DNA of 64,000 nucleotides from Actinopolymorpha rutila (GCF_013407855.1 NZ_JACBZH010000001.1:3348001-3412000), one strand, 5' to 3'; positions 1 to 8,695 are shown, counted from the first letter of the stretch. Program-made: numbers and translations. Notes: generated by a model not told the origin, from the letters alone.

Positions 1-180
1 TACAGCACCCTCGCTCGGCAGCTCCTCACCCAACCCGGCCGGGAAAGCGCTGACGCATACGTGCAGGCACTGGAATCCATCCACCCCTGGCCAGTGGATC
101 GGGCGGCGAGTGCTTCGATCTTCATTCGGGACAACGAACTTTCCTGGCTCACCGGGATACTCCCGCCTGAGCTGAGTTGA
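1..180 (+). CDS. 3' end of an unidentified protein (partial)
   Basis: The forward frame is open from the first base and ends at a TGA at 178-180, giving the last 59 residues of a protein whose start lies left of the window. The tail is mostly hydrophilic, with the short stretch SIFIRDNELSWLTG near the end. I recognise no family. It is followed by about 120 bases without a gene before the Nudix relic. Confidence 0.5.
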   Translation, partial: YSTLARQLLTQPGRESADAYVQALESIHPWPVDRAASASIFIRDNELSWLTGILPPELS

Positions 181-303
181 CTGGCAGGAGCCGAGCCGCC
201 TCGGGCCGCGAGACCTACCCTCCCGCCCCTACAATGATCGGCGGTCAATGCTGCCAGCGCAGGATTCGACTCCACTACCCCCACCGCCGACGAAGGACTG
301 GAG

Positions 304-575
304 ATGAGCCCCACGAGAGAAGCGGCGGGGGTGGCCGTGTTCTCGCCCGATGGGCATCTCCTGCTGGGCCGCCACGCGCACGACGGTCGCTGGGCCACCA
401 TCGGGGGAGCCGTGGAGCCCGGTGAAACGCCACGCGAACCGCCGTACGCGAGGTGCGTGAGGAAGTCGGCCTCCATCTGCAGTCCCTCGACTCGCTGGGG
501 CGCTTCGCCGGCTCGCAATCTACGACGTCCGGTATCCGAACGGAGACGTGGTGAGGTATGCGGTCACCAGCGGCC
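304..575 (+). pseudogene. Nudix hydrolase, frameshifted and truncated
   Basis: The ATG at 304 opens a typical Nudix start (AAGVAVFSPDGHLLLGRHA, then WATIGGAVEPGETPRE), and the rest of the Nudix box (REVREEVGL) continues in the next frame after one base is lost near 436-444. A second shift near 517 is needed to reach IYDVRYPNGDVVRYAVTS, a strand typical of Nudix proteins. Similarity then stops at about 575, where the convergent acetyltransferase 3' end begins. Intact family members hydrolyse nucleoside diphosphates linked to another group. The catalytic box is split between frames, so as sequenced no active enzyme can be made. Both lesions look like single-base deletions, so read errors are an alternative to decay. 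Confidence 0.6.
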
Positions 576-1090
576 GAACCACTGCTCGGGCCGTACTCCT
601 CGAACCTCTCCACCTCGGTGAACCCCAACTTCGCGGCGAGGCGCATCGAGGCGACGTTGGCGGTTTGAGTGCACAGCACCACCGGCTCGCCGGGTAGTGC
701 GCCCGCGAACCAGTCGAGTACCGCAGCGCACGCCTCGGCGGCGTAACCGCGCCCCCACGTGTGCGGCAGGAACATGTAGCCGAGCTCGGCCTCACCGGCA
801 TTCGTACGGACGTGACCCGGACGCTCGGAGTCGCGCCGATCGAGCGTGATGAAGCCGATCATCGCTCCGTCGAGATCGACCACGAACAGGCCCGGGCGCC
901 GCCTGGGCACCTCCGGCACCGCGCGCTCGAGATCCTCACGCGGTTGAGGGCCGCCGACGTAGGTGCCGACCTCCGGCGAGGCCAACAGCTCGATGACCGC
1001 CGTACGGTCCGTGGCCTCGGGTTCGCGGAGCACGAGCCGCTCGGTCCTGATCGGGGCGGGTGGCCAGGCGACGGGTCCGAGGTCAGACAT
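564..1090 (-). pseudogene. GNAT N-acetyltransferase with frameshifted C-terminus
   Basis: Starting at the ATG at 1090 the protein reads like a RimJ/RimL-type GNAT: an N-terminal IRTERLVLREPEATD strand, FVVDLDGAMIGFITLD in the middle, an acetyl-CoA loop region HTWGRGYAAEA and a LAAKLGFTEVERFEEYG tail. The expected ending EQWFGRW followed by a stop at 564-566 lies one frame away, after a single-base loss near 594. The uninterrupted frame instead runs to about 275, through a long extension that does not look like protein. Acetyl donor and fold are known for the family; the substrate is unknown. It is the last gene of a leftward run that includes the neighbouring phosphotransferase. Confidence 0.6.
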
Positions 1091-1142
1091 GGCGGGCAAC
1101 CTATCGCACGCCCTGCGGGACAGGGAGCCTCCGACAACCGGT

Positions 1143-2066
1143 TCAGGCGCGGGCGCGCCGGAGACGTTCCTCGCCCTGCGCCAAGGTCTCGGCCAGCGCA
1201 ACGGCCGGTTGACACCACAGGATCTCGGCTCGCGCGTTGTGCACGGCCGGCCACAGGCTCGCTGCCCAGGCCACCTCCCGTTCGTCGGCGGTGAACCGCC
1301 GTCGGCGTGCCTCTTCGTACGCCGCGATGAATGCCTCCGAGCTGTCGAGCGGGGCGAGCGTAGGAATCTCGGTGCTGGCGAAGGCGCCGCAGGCCGCGCC
1401 GACAAGCGCGGCTTCGGGCAGCCACGCGATGCTGTCCCAGTCGTACACGGTATGGATACCGTCGGGGCTCCACCGCAGGTTCTGCGCCTCCCAGTCGGCA
1501 TGGCCGAGGACGCGCCGCCCTTCGGCCTTCGTCAGCCGGGCACGAGCGCGGGCGGCGACGTCTACCAGCTGCCCGGGAAGATCATCCGCGCCCGGCCGTG
1601 AGTCGTGACGTGGATTGGGCGGCCAGATGCCGGGACCTGTGTGATCCCAGTGCACCCATTCGGGATTCGGTAGCGGGGGCGTGAGTTCGATGCGTGCCGT
1701 GATCGCGGTGAGGTCGGCGAAGAGCTGAGCCGAGCGCTCCGCGATGGCCGGGCTGTCGCCTCGCAGCATCTCGCCACCCGGCCGCCACTCCTCGGCATGG
1801 ACCGCGTACCTGTCCACGTAGGTGGCGTCGGTGAGTGGGCGAGCACAGGGGAAGCCCGCGTCGGCCACCTGCTGCTGGACCTCGACACAGGTGGTCGTCC
1901 GCCTGGTCGGGTCCGGGCGAGCCTTGATGAAAACGGTCCGCCCGTCGTCGAGGCGTGTGCCGTTCACCTGCGGCAGTCCAGGCGTGGCAACCGTGCCGAC
2001 GGGCAGGGCACCCAGCTCTTGCCTGCACCACGCCGCGATCCGTGGACCAACCTCTGCCTCGATCAC
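1143..2066 (-). CDS. aminoglycoside-phosphotransferase-like (APH) family protein
   Basis: This 307-residue protein has the protein-kinase-like APH fold. The catalytic loop is HADWEAQN at residues 189-196 (family pattern HxDxxxxN) and the metal-binding aspartate follows in YDWDS at about 208-212. FIKARPD near residue 47 fits the nucleotide-binding lysine strand. Family members phosphorylate antibiotics or small metabolites such as choline or homoserine; nothing here fixes the substrate. It lies 42 bases after the TDT transporter and 52 bases before the GNAT relic, all leftward, which suggests one transcript. Confidence 0.75.
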   Translation of the reverse strand: MIEAEVGPRIAAWCRQELGALPVGTVATPGLPQVNGTRLDDGRTVFIKARPDPTRRTTTCVEVQQQVADAGFPCARPLTDATYVDRYAVHAEEWRPGGEMLRGDSPAIAERSAQLFADLTAITARIELTPPLPNPEWVHWDHTGPGIWPPNPRHDSRPGADDLPGQLVDVAARARARLTKAEGRRVLGHADWEAQNLRWSPDGIHTVYDWDSIAWLPEAALVGAACGAFASTEIPTLAPLDSSEAFIAAYEEARRRRFTADEREVAWAASLWPAVHNARAEILWCQPAVALAETLAQGEERLRRARA

Positions 2067-2108
2067 CCGAGCGATCCAACCACACCGCCAGACAATGGCC
2101 GACCCCCG

Positions 2109-3077
2109 CTAGTCGAGCCGGGGAAGGAAGCTCCGGCGGGCGAGGGCGATTGCGGTCTTGGTGACGAGAGCGGCGATGAAGACTGTGATCGCGAGGAGTA
2201 CGAGCCAGCTCCACACGGTGCGCCCGACGGGTCTTCCATAGCTGATCCAGTGCAGGGCGAATGTGGCGACCGCGGCGTAGGGGAACGCGAACGACCAGAA
2301 CGCTGGGCCGAAGGCAAGCCGGCGATACACCGGGATCAGCCGGAGCTGGACGATGACGGCGAGCGTGGTGAACCCGCCGAATGCCAGGACGAGTACGTCG
2401 ACCCTGCCGTGGGTGATGGCCAGGAATGCGAGGCCGGCGAGAGCCGGAGGTGCGATGTCGATGGCCAGCGTGGGCATCAGCGGCGCAGGCAACCGGGGCC
2501 GGAAAAGCAGCCGGGCCATGATGACGGAACCGATGAGCAGCCACGACAAGACGCCGAGGCCCATGAACGCGTGAGCAAGGGCGGTCCAGCCCGCGAGGGC
2601 GGCACCGATGGATGCGATGAGGCCGCCGGCAACGGCGGGGAGGACGTATCCAGGGTGCAGCCGCTCCAGGTCGAGACCTTCGACGATCCACTGGCCGACC
2701 ATCCACCCAGCCAGGAGGGTGGTGGCGACGGCGAAGACCCCGAACAGCCACTTGCCGGCCAGCGGGGCGTGCGGCATCAGTCCGATCGCGAGGAGCATGC
2801 CGACGATCGGTATCAGCGACACGAACGGCGCCATCACAGGATCCTGCAGTTCGGCGCGCCAGCCGCCGGGCCGGCGCGGCACCTGAACCAGGAAGCCGAC
2901 GACAAGCACCAGCCATACGGCGGCGGTGAGGATGAACAGGACGTCGGCCACCAATCCGGGTGCCATCCCCAGCATGGCCGCGTATCGCCAGCAGATGGAC
3001 AGGCCCGCCATTCCGTAGGAGATCCCGAACATGTTCGGGGTGATTCCCGCCTTGGGCTGCGCCGTGGGCGTGTTCAT
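2109..3077 (-). CDS. TDT/TehA-SLAC1 family membrane transporter
   Basis: A 322-residue integral membrane protein with about nine to ten hydrophobic helices. Family-like signatures are LHPGYVLPAVAGGLIAS in the middle and FWSFAFPYAAVATFAL near the C-terminus, as in tellurite-resistance TehA, dicarboxylate transporters and plant SLAC1 channels. It probably moves a small anion or dicarboxylate across the cytoplasmic membrane. The ATG at 3077 begins MNTPTAQ, directly ahead of the conserved NMFGISYG motif. A perfect inverted repeat lies 29 bases upstream (3106-3133) and may be its operator. The real substrate cannot be told from sequence. Confidence 0.75.
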   Translation of the reverse strand: MNTPTAQPKAGITPNMFGISYGMAGLSICWRYAAMLGMAPGLVADVLFILTAAVWLVLVVGFLVQVPRRPGGWRAELQDPVMAPFVSLIPIVGMLLAIGLMPHAPLAGKWLFGVFAVATTLLAGWMVGQWIVEGLDLERLHPGYVLPAVAGGLIASIGAALAGWTALAHAFMGLGVLSWLLIGSVIMARLLFRPRLPAPLMPTLAIDIAPPALAGLAFLAITHGRVDVLVLAFGGFTTLAVIVQLRLIPVYRRLAFGPAFWSFAFPYAAVATFALHWISYGRPVGRTVWSWLVLLAITVFIAALVTKTAIALARRSFLPRLD

Positions 3078-3105
3078 CCGACTCCTTCACCGCAGGAACC
3101 GCGGA

Positions 3106-3133
3106 CCGGGTAGTTCTGTTGCGAACTACCCGG
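3106..3133. repeat. perfect 11-bp inverted repeat upstream of the TDT transporter
   Basis: The arms CCGGGTAGTTC (3106-3116) and GAACTACCCGG (3123-3133) are exact reverse complements around a six-base loop. It lies in the 130-base gap between the MFS stop and the TDT start. No T-tract follows on the minus strand, so an operator for a dimeric regulator fits better than an intrinsic terminator for the MFS gene, though either is possible. Confidence 0.6.
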
Positions 3134-3225
3134 CCGTGCCGTGATTCAAAATCGGTGGGCTCTCAGGACGAAACCAACGCGGGCGTCGTTCCCGCGCGCC
3201 GGAATGTCAGCCGTAGTCCCCCTGG

Positions 3226-4476
3226 TCAGCAGGCGCGGGAAGGCACAGGTGTCTGATGGCGGAGCTGAGGAGCACCGCGGCGGTGATGGCCGCGGACACG
3301 GACGTGAGTACGACGAAACGTCACGCGCACGCCGAGATCCTGGAGCAGCCATCCGCCGGCGAGCGGACCCAGCGGCGCGGCAAGGCCGGCCACGAGCATC
3401 ACCGCGCTCAGCACCCGTCCCTGCAGCTCCGGTGGAGTGATGCTGATCTGGACGGCGGCGAGCATCCCGTTGGCAGGGGCAGAGGTGAAGTACGTCAGGG
3501 CCAGCAGGGCGCCGACCAGGAACGGGTCGTACGCGAACATCAGGGCGCCCAGAGCGAGCGTGGTGGTCGTACAGAAGAGGTACACCAGCACCGGCGGAGG
3601 GAGCCACCGCTGAAGCTGCGGGGACAGCCAGGCCCCGAGGATCCCGCCGATCCCGGCAAGGGAGAGGGCCGCGCCGATCTCGACGGCCGGCGCCCCCCGT
3701 GCCCTGGTCGACGCGATCACCACGAGGACGACGGCGGGGAAGATGAGCGAGTATCCCGCCGCGCTCAGCAGGGTGACTCGCAGGAACGTGTTGGTCCACA
3801 CCATCCGGATCCCGGTGAGAAGGTCGTGGCGCAGCGGCCGGAAGTTCGCCTGTCGCCCTTCCTCCCCGTGCGGTCTCTCCTCGCCGAACAGCCTCCGCCT
3901 GATCGAGCCGATGAGGAGACCGCTGGTCACGAAGCTCGCGGCCTGCACCGCGATCGGCAGCGCGGCCGCGACGCCGAAGAGAAGGCCACCCAGAGGCGGC
4001 CCCCCGAGAGCGGCCAGGTGACCGCGCGCCTCGTTCTGCGCCATGGCGTTCGGCAGTTGCGTCGTAGGCACGACCTGCCGGACAGCGACCATCTGGGCAG
4101 GATCGAAGAACGCGTCACACGCGGCGCTCACGACGGCCACGACGACGAGGTGCACCATGCTGAGCCGGTCGGCCACCACAGCCAGGGCAACCGATGCCGT
4201 GGCCACCGCCCTGATCGCGTCGCACGTCACCAGGAGCGCCCTGCGTGGGAGCCGGTCCACGAACACTCCGGCAGGCAGCCGCAGAATCGCTCCGGCCGCC
4301 ATTCCCACGAAGGCGATCAGACCGGCTGTGCGCGCCGAACCGGTCGCCAGCAGCGCCAGCAGGGGATAGGCGATCATCGCGATGCTGGTTCCCAGGGACG
4401 AGATCGCGTGCCCGGACCACAGCACCATGAAGTCGCGGTTCCTGCGCAGGGGAGTCACTGCGTCGGGTACACGCAC
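3226..4476 (-). CDS. MFS transporter, C-terminus frameshifted
   Basis: A 12-helix major facilitator with RNRDFMVLWSGHAISSLGTS at the start and the helix 2-3 loop signature GVFVDRLPRRALL, as in macrolide-efflux-type and enterobactin-exporter-like actinobacterial MFS proteins. The last helix breaks: after GGWLLQDLGVRVTF the sequenced frame becomes basic and ends at 3226, while the next frame continues as VVLTSVSAAITAAVLLSSAI and stops at 3207. The shift is one extra base in an AAA run at 3316-3318 (plus strand). A homopolymer read error or a real loss of the last helix are both possible. The exported substrate is unknown. The start at 4476 places the first helix correctly. Confidence 0.75.
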   Translation of the reverse strand: MRVPDAVTPLRRNRDFMVLWSGHAISSLGTSIAMIAYPLLALLATGSARTAGLIAFVGMAAGAILRLPAGVFVDRLPRRALLVTCDAIRAVATASVALAVVADRLSMVHLVVVAVVSAACDAFFDPAQMVAVRQVVPTTQLPNAMAQNEARGHLAALGGPPLGGLLFGVAAALPIAVQAASFVTSGLLIGSIRRRLFGEERPHGEEGRQANFRPLRHDLLTGIRMVWTNTFLRVTLLSAAGYSLIFPAVVLVVIASTRARGAPAVEIGAALSLAGIGGILGAWLSPQLQRWLPPPVLVYLFCTTTTLALGALMFAYDPFLVGALLALTYFTSAPANGMLAAVQISITPPELQGRVLSAVMLVAGLAAPLGPLAGGWLLQDLGVRVTFRRTHVRVRGHHRRGAPQLRHQTPVPSRAC

Positions 4477-4703
4477 AGGCCCTCCGGTGGTTGCCGCTCG
4501 GCTTCGGTTCGCTGAGTTTGATCAACGTCCCGCAAGTCTTGGGATAGGCACCGGCCGATGTCCATCACGTGCGCTGACAGCTGATCGTGTGTGTGCTGAC
4601 AGCGGAACGCCGCCGCCCGGGGAAGCTGTCGAGGAGGATGGTGCTTGTCGGTGGCGTCTGCCATTCTCACCGCCATGAATCACATCGGCGTACGAGAGGG
4701 CGG

Positions 4704-5177
4704 ATGATGAACAACCTGTTCGACGAGGAAATCCGCGGGCACCACAGCATGCGTGACCACCTGCTGACCGTGGTGTCCGATGCCGACCTCGGCTACAAGC
4801 TTCCGGGCCACAACCCGACGCTGGGCGAGTTGCTGGTCGAGCTGGGTGACCTGCAGGGCGTCTACACCCACTCATTCGAGAAGTTCACCCTCGACTGGAC
4901 GCACCGCCGGCTTCCACCCCCGGCGCCGATCACGATTGCCGGCCTGCGCGCGTGGTTCCAGGCGCAGGACGAGGCCATGAAAGGCGCGCTTGACAGCTTC
5001 ACCGAAGAGGAGTTGCACATCGACCGGATCGACCGCGGGGGCGGCTTCATCGCTTCGCCGTTCGTCCAGCATCAGATCTACCGCGAGGCTGTGTACATCT
5101 TCTACGGCAAGCTGAGCGTTTACCTCAAGGCGCTGGAGCGCGACGCCGGCAAGCACTGGGCGGCCTGGGTGGGCTGA
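4704..5177 (+). CDS. DinB-like four-helix protein
   Basis: A 157-residue soluble protein from the ATG at 4704 (a second ATG follows at once) with a GAGAGGG ribosome site just upstream. It matches the DinB/YfiT-like helical bundle layout: an N-terminal helix with HHSMRDHLLTVV, a second with LGELLVELGDLQGVYTHSFEKF and a C-terminal helix with QHQIYREAVYIFYGKL. Metal-binding histidines (HHSMRDH, H in QHQ) are plausible. Members include bacillithiol- or mycothiol-dependent transferases and DNA-damage-induced proteins of unknown role. It stands alone, convergent with the DUF6884 gene. Confidence 0.65.
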   Translation: MMNNLFDEEIRGHHSMRDHLLTVVSDADLGYKLPGHNPTLGELLVELGDLQGVYTHSFEKFTLDWTHRRLPPPAPITIAGLRAWFQAQDEAMKGALDSFTEEELHIDRIDRGGGFIASPFVQHQIYREAVYIFYGKLSVYLKALERDAGKHWAAWVG

Positions 5178-5222
5178 TGGTTCGCATCAGCCGTGGGCCT
5201 GCTGCCGACGCTCGTGCTCGTC

Positions 5223-5636
5223 CTACCAGTTCAGGTGTTCGTCCCACGGGACGTCAGCCAGGGGGACCTCCACCACGGCCCCGGCTTCTTCCAGGTGGGG
5301 TGCCACGTGCGCAACGTAGTGGCGGCTGGCATGGATCTCGATCACCCGCCCCTTCAGGTCACCTGCCAACAGCCTCAACCGCGTGGTGACCCACAGCCCC
5401 CAGGCCTCCTGGTACCACTCCGGGGTGTCGGGCAGAGCTCGGTCGTACGGCGCCATCCACTCCTCCGGCTGCACGAGTCCGTGTTCACCGGAGAGGATGA
5501 ACCACGGTTTGGCCTGCCGGCCCACATAGCGCCGTAGCCGCGCGAAGTACGGGCCGACGTAGAGATCCTTCGCGGCGCGAGGGCCGTCAGCCTTCTCATA
5601 GACGCAGGTGACCAGGAGCAGATCGGGAGACGCCAC
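5223..5636 (-). CDS. DUF6884-type protein
   Basis: A 137-residue protein with the layout I associate with DUF6884: an LLLVTCVYEKAD start, AKDLYVGPYFARLRRYV, then the segment WFILSGEHGLVQPEE and APYDRALP. The role of the family is unknown to me; relatives are often annotated only by domain number. It starts seven bases after the esterase stop, so the two are very likely co-transcribed leftward. The cysteine in VTCVYEK and the SGEHGL motif would be the residues to examine for catalysis. Confidence 0.6.
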   Translation of the reverse strand: MASPDLLLVTCVYEKADGPRAAKDLYVGPYFARLRRYVGRQAKPWFILSGEHGLVQPEEWMAPYDRALPDTPEWYQEAWGLWVTTRLRLLAGDLKGRVIEIHASRHYVAHVAPHLEEAGAVVEVPLADVPWDEHLNW

Positions 5637-5643
5637 GATTGCT

Positions 5644-6363
5644 TCAGCGTCCGAACGCCCAGGCCACCATCAGCGGGAACTCGGCCTGCCAGAACGGGTC
5701 GCCGTGGTTTCCGGCCCGCTCGGTCATCACGATCTCCGCACCGGCATCGCGCAGCGCGGCCGCCCACCGGGTCGCGTTCTCGAGGAAGAACGGCTCCTCC
5801 GTGCCGGCGACGAGGTAGGTACGAGGAAGCGGATTCGGCATCACCTCAGGCGGGCGGTAACCGCCGCCCGGTGAGGCGGAGAAGACCGCGCCGTAGATGT
5901 CCGGATGGCGCAACCCCATGGCGAGCGAGAGCTCCCCACTCGCCGACACGCCGCACACAGCGGTGCGTTCGGCCGGCAACTTGACGCCGAAGCGGGTCCG
6001 GACCCAGCTGGCGACGTCCTGGACGAAGAACCTTTCATGGGCCGCGAACCGGTCCTCGTCGAACGACGGTGAGTACTCCCGGATGCGTACCATCTCGTCC
6101 TGATCGTCGGTCCGAAAAGCGCCGACGATCATCGTCGGCGGTACGTCGGCCGACTCGAGGTCTGCGCCCCACTGGGAGATCAGCTGGCCGTCACCGGCGA
6201 ACACGACGGCCTCCGGCGGATCCGGCGGCACATAGACGGTGACCTGCCGCCCACCGTCGTACTCGAACGTCTCGGTGACGAACTCACCCGCTGTTCTGTC
6301 AGCACGGGATGGCTCCGGCACCGCTTCGGCACTACCAGGGCGGACGGCAGCGTGGTCATCCAT
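5644..6363 (-). CDS. esterase-D-like alpha/beta hydrolase
   Basis: About 239 residues from the ATG at 6363, which has GAGGTG seven bases upstream; an upstream in-frame start at 6450 is less likely. The core matches enterochelin-esterase/esterase D proteins: VTVYVPPDPPEAVVFAGDGQ, the nucleophile elbow GVSASGELS (Ser in GxSxG), YLVAGTEEPFF before the acid residue, and NHGDPFWQAEFP with the likely catalytic histidine. It has no signal peptide, so it should act in the cytoplasm on an ester such as a siderophore or phosphoester analogue; the substrate is unknown. Divergent from the GNAT gene at 6480. Confidence 0.75.
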   Translation of the reverse strand: MDDHAAVRPGSAEAVPEPSRADRTAGEFVTETFEYDGGRQVTVYVPPDPPEAVVFAGDGQLISQWGADLESADVPPTMIVGAFRTDDQDEMVRIREYSPSFDEDRFAAHERFFVQDVASWVRTRFGVKLPAERTAVCGVSASGELSLAMGLRHPDIYGAVFSASPGGGYRPPEVMPNPLPRTYLVAGTEEPFFLENATRWAAALRDAGAEIVMTERAGNHGDPFWQAEFPLMVAWAFGR

Positions 6364-6479
6364 TGGTCGCACCTCGATCCGGGGTCGTGTCTGGTTGCCG
6401 GAGAAGCTGACCACGATAGAACACTCCACGCGGCCGACGCCGCTCTGCACCGTCGGTGTGCCCCACGTACCCTCCTCAT

Positions 6480-6980
6480 GTGAGCGGACTTCCCAGTGAA
6501 GTGATCCGGCTGAACGACGCTGATGCCGGTGAGTTGCTGACTCTCCAGCGGGCCGCGTATGTCAGCGAGGCCCAAGCACACCACGACCTCACCCTGCCGC
6601 CGTTGTCGGAGACTCTCGATCAGCTACGCGCCGCTCTGGCCGACCCGGCATGCCATCCGTGGGGCACCCGCGAATCCGGTCGCCTGGTGGCCGGCGTGCG
6701 CGTCAGGCTGGTCGAGGAGTCCACCGCGGAGATCGGCCGGCTCACGGTCGCACCCGACCGGCAGGGCAGGGGCCTGGGCACGACGCTCCTGCTCACAGCG
6801 GAGGACCGCCTACCAGCCGGCATCAGCTCGGTCCGACTGTTCACCGGCGAGCACAGTCATTCCAACCTCCGTCTCTACCGGCGACTCGGCTATCAGGAGA
6901 CGGGACGAACGCAGGCAGGCAGCTATCAGCTCGTCCACCTCGAGAAGACTCGTCTTCGGACTGACGCCGTACGCCGTTGA
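6480..6980 (+). CDS. GNAT N-acetyltransferase
   Basis: A 166-residue GNAT protein. I chose the GTG at 6480 (VSGLPSEVIRLND), overlapping an out-of-frame ATG; an ATG at 6456 is also in frame. The acetyl-CoA signature is EIGRLTVAPDRQGRGLGTTL (motif A, R/QxxGxG/A) and motif B follows in NLRLYRRLGYQETGR. It probably acetylates an amine of a small molecule or a protein N-terminus; the target is unknown. It stands alone, divergent from the esterase, with a hairpin 24 bases after its stop. Confidence 0.7.
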   Translation: MSGLPSEVIRLNDADAGELLTLQRAAYVSEAQAHHDLTLPPLSETLDQLRAALADPACHPWGTRESGRLVAGVRVRLVEESTAEIGRLTVAPDRQGRGLGTTLLLTAEDRLPAGISSVRLFTGEHSHSNLRLYRRLGYQETGRTQAGSYQLVHLEKTRLRTDAVRR

Positions 6981-7003
6981 ACGCGGCGAGATTCAGCGCA
7001 CCA

Positions 7004-7026
7004 GGTCAACGCTTCGGGGCTTGACC
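7004..7026 (+). terminator. short hairpin after the GNAT gene
   Basis: GGTCAA at 7004-7009 pairs with TTGACC at 7021-7026 around a GC-rich loop containing TTCG. It sits 24 bases after the GNAT stop. There is no U-tract, which is common for actinomycete terminators, so the call rests only on the stem and its position. Confidence 0.3.
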
Positions 7027-7121
7027 GGCAACGACTGTCCGAGAATGATCACGTTCTCCTCGCGTCACGCCATCGATTATCGCGTTGCCGGTCGAGGGCG
7101 GGCCGGTCATGCTCGGTGGTC

Positions 7122-8051
7122 ATGTCCGAGTTCGACGGCTGGCTGCACGACCTGCACTCCGGCATGCGCACGCCGACCGCGCTCATCCGGTCCGTCGTAC
7201 GTAAGGCCACGGGGTCGACGCCCCCGAGCCTGGAGCCGATCGTCGCCGGGCAGGTCTGTGAGGTGTACGACGCGGGCGAGGTCGTCGTACGGATCTCGCA
7301 CGAGGAGGAGCCGCGGTTCGAGGGGGAGCGGTGGGCGCTCGATGTGGTCCGGGAACTCGGCGTACCGACGCCACGGGTGCTGCTGATCGAGTCCACGGAT
7401 GGCGTCGCCTTCTGTGTGGAGGAGAGGCTTCCGGGGGAGCGGCTCGATGTGCTCCTCGGCCGCGGCGAGCGGCCAACCCAAGCGGTCGACGAGCTTGGTT
7501 CGCTGCTGGCGCGGATCCACAGCGTGCCCATCGAAGGGTTCGGCTATCTGCAGGCGGACGGACGCGGCTGGCCGGTCGACTTCGCCCTTCTCGACGTGGT
7601 CGCGGAGCGACCCGCCCTGACGGCTGCGGCGAGATGCCTTGGAGTCCCGGCCACGCTCGTCGATCGCGCGGTCGCGACGCTTGCCGAATACGCCCCGCGC
7701 TACCCGTGGACCACGCCACGACTCGTACACGGCGATTTCACGATGGACAACATCCTCGTCGACGGCGGCCGCATCTCCGGGATCATCGACATGGAGAGGG
7801 CTGCTGGTAGTCACCCCGGCGAGGACCTGATGAACTGGGACCTCTGCCACGGTGATCGGATCCCGCTCAAGAGGCTGCTGGCGTCGTACGGTGACAGCGA
7901 CATCTTCGACGCGTCGTACGAGCCGCTCTTCCACCTCATGCTGCTGCGACGATGCCTGTGGATGCTGATCGTGCACCACACCACCGGCAACCCCGGCAGC
8001 GCCGATCACTACCGGGCCGGAATCGACCGGGCGGTTCGCTTCTTCGACTAA
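7122..8051 (+). CDS. aminoglycoside-phosphotransferase-like kinase
   Basis: A 309-residue APH-family protein from the ATG at 7122 (a GTG at 7116 is in frame). The nucleotide lysine is replaced by arginine in EVVVRIS near residue 58. The catalytic loop HGDFTMDN lies at 203-210 and the metal aspartate in IIDMERA at 223. FALLDVV and LMNWDLCHGD are typical of the actinobacterial aminoglycoside 3'-phosphotransferase-like group, mostly of unknown substrate. It differs from the other APH protein at 1143-2066 in both length and sequence. Its stop overlaps that of the convergent nucleotidyltransferase gene by four bases. Confidence 0.75.
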   Translation: MSEFDGWLHDLHSGMRTPTALIRSVVRKATGSTPPSLEPIVAGQVCEVYDAGEVVVRISHEEEPRFEGERWALDVVRELGVPTPRVLLIESTDGVAFCVEERLPGERLDVLLGRGERPTQAVDELGSLLARIHSVPIEGFGYLQADGRGWPVDFALLDVVAERPALTAAARCLGVPATLVDRAVATLAEYAPRYPWTTPRLVHGDFTMDNILVDGGRISGIIDMERAAGSHPGEDLMNWDLCHGDRIPLKRLLASYGDSDIFDASYEPLFHLMLLRRCLWMLIVHHTTGNPGSADHYRAGIDRAVRFFD

Positions 8052-8695
8052 AGGTGAGAGCTCAGCCGCTCGAGTTCGTCAGCTCGTCGGTGATCCTTCA
8101 CCCGTCCGGCAACTCGCCGCATCCGGATCAGGTCAGCGCGATGCAGGTAACGGATCTCGAACCCGTCGGCCCTCGCAACCTCGCACCGGGTAAGGAAGTC
8201 GGCTATCGGCAGGTCCTTCCAGGGCAGGGCCGGGGTGCAGCAATCTCCGCTTGCGCCAGGAGAACGGAACAGCACCTTCGGCAGGTCGAACGCAGCGGCA
8301 TTACAGCGCAGGGGAACGCCGTCATCGTCGGTGAGCTCAGCCGACACCGATGCGAAGCCCGCGGCCAACGCGTCCGACCTTCCGGCCTGACCGTCCCAGA
8401 GGAGGTCCAGGTCCCCGGTCAGCTCACGGGACCCATGCATGATTCCGGCGACCTGTCCGATGACGACCACCTGCGCACCGAACTCGTGCAGTGCCCGCAG
8501 CAGCGGCAGCGGATCGAAACCCATCGCGTCGTCAGTACCGAAGGTGCCAACGGTTTCGTCGGCGTCGTGATGCGTGAGGCCGTTGCGCGGCCGAGCGCGA
8601 GTCTCCTGCGCCAGACGCGACAGCGCATCGCGAAGCCGCTGAACCGCAGCATCACCTGAGCCGAGGCGCCCACCCTGCGATGCGGGCGCATCCAT
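8048..8695 (-). CDS. nucleotidyltransferase-fold protein
   Basis: The recognisable core runs from PLPLLRALHEFGAQVVVIGQVA through HGSRELTGDLDLLWDG; the pair of aspartates in DLDLLW after a small glycine/histidine loop is the hallmark of the Pol-beta-like nucleotidyltransferase fold, as in AbiEii-like and DUF6036 proteins. An ATG at 8695 is used here; a TTG at 8731 and an ATG at 8524 are in-frame alternatives. The upstream DNA is occupied from 8733 by an IS-like inverted repeat, so the original promoter and perhaps the true N-terminus may be lost. No partner antitoxin gene is seen. Confidence 0.55.
   Translation of the reverse strand: MDAPASQGGRLGSGDAAVQRLRDALSRLAQETRARPRNGLTHHDADETVGTFGTDDAMGFDPLPLLRALHEFGAQVVVIGQVAGIMHGSRELTGDLDLLWDGQAGRSDALAAGFASVSAELTDDDGVPLRCNAAAFDLPKVLFRSPGASGDCCTPALPWKDLPIADFLTRCEVARADGFEIRYLHRADLIRMRRVAGRVKDHRRADELERLSSHL

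Noticed and set aside
8048..8695. Toxin of an AbiEii-type toxin-antitoxin pair
   Set aside because: Only the nucleotidyltransferase-like half is present and no antitoxin gene adjoins it.
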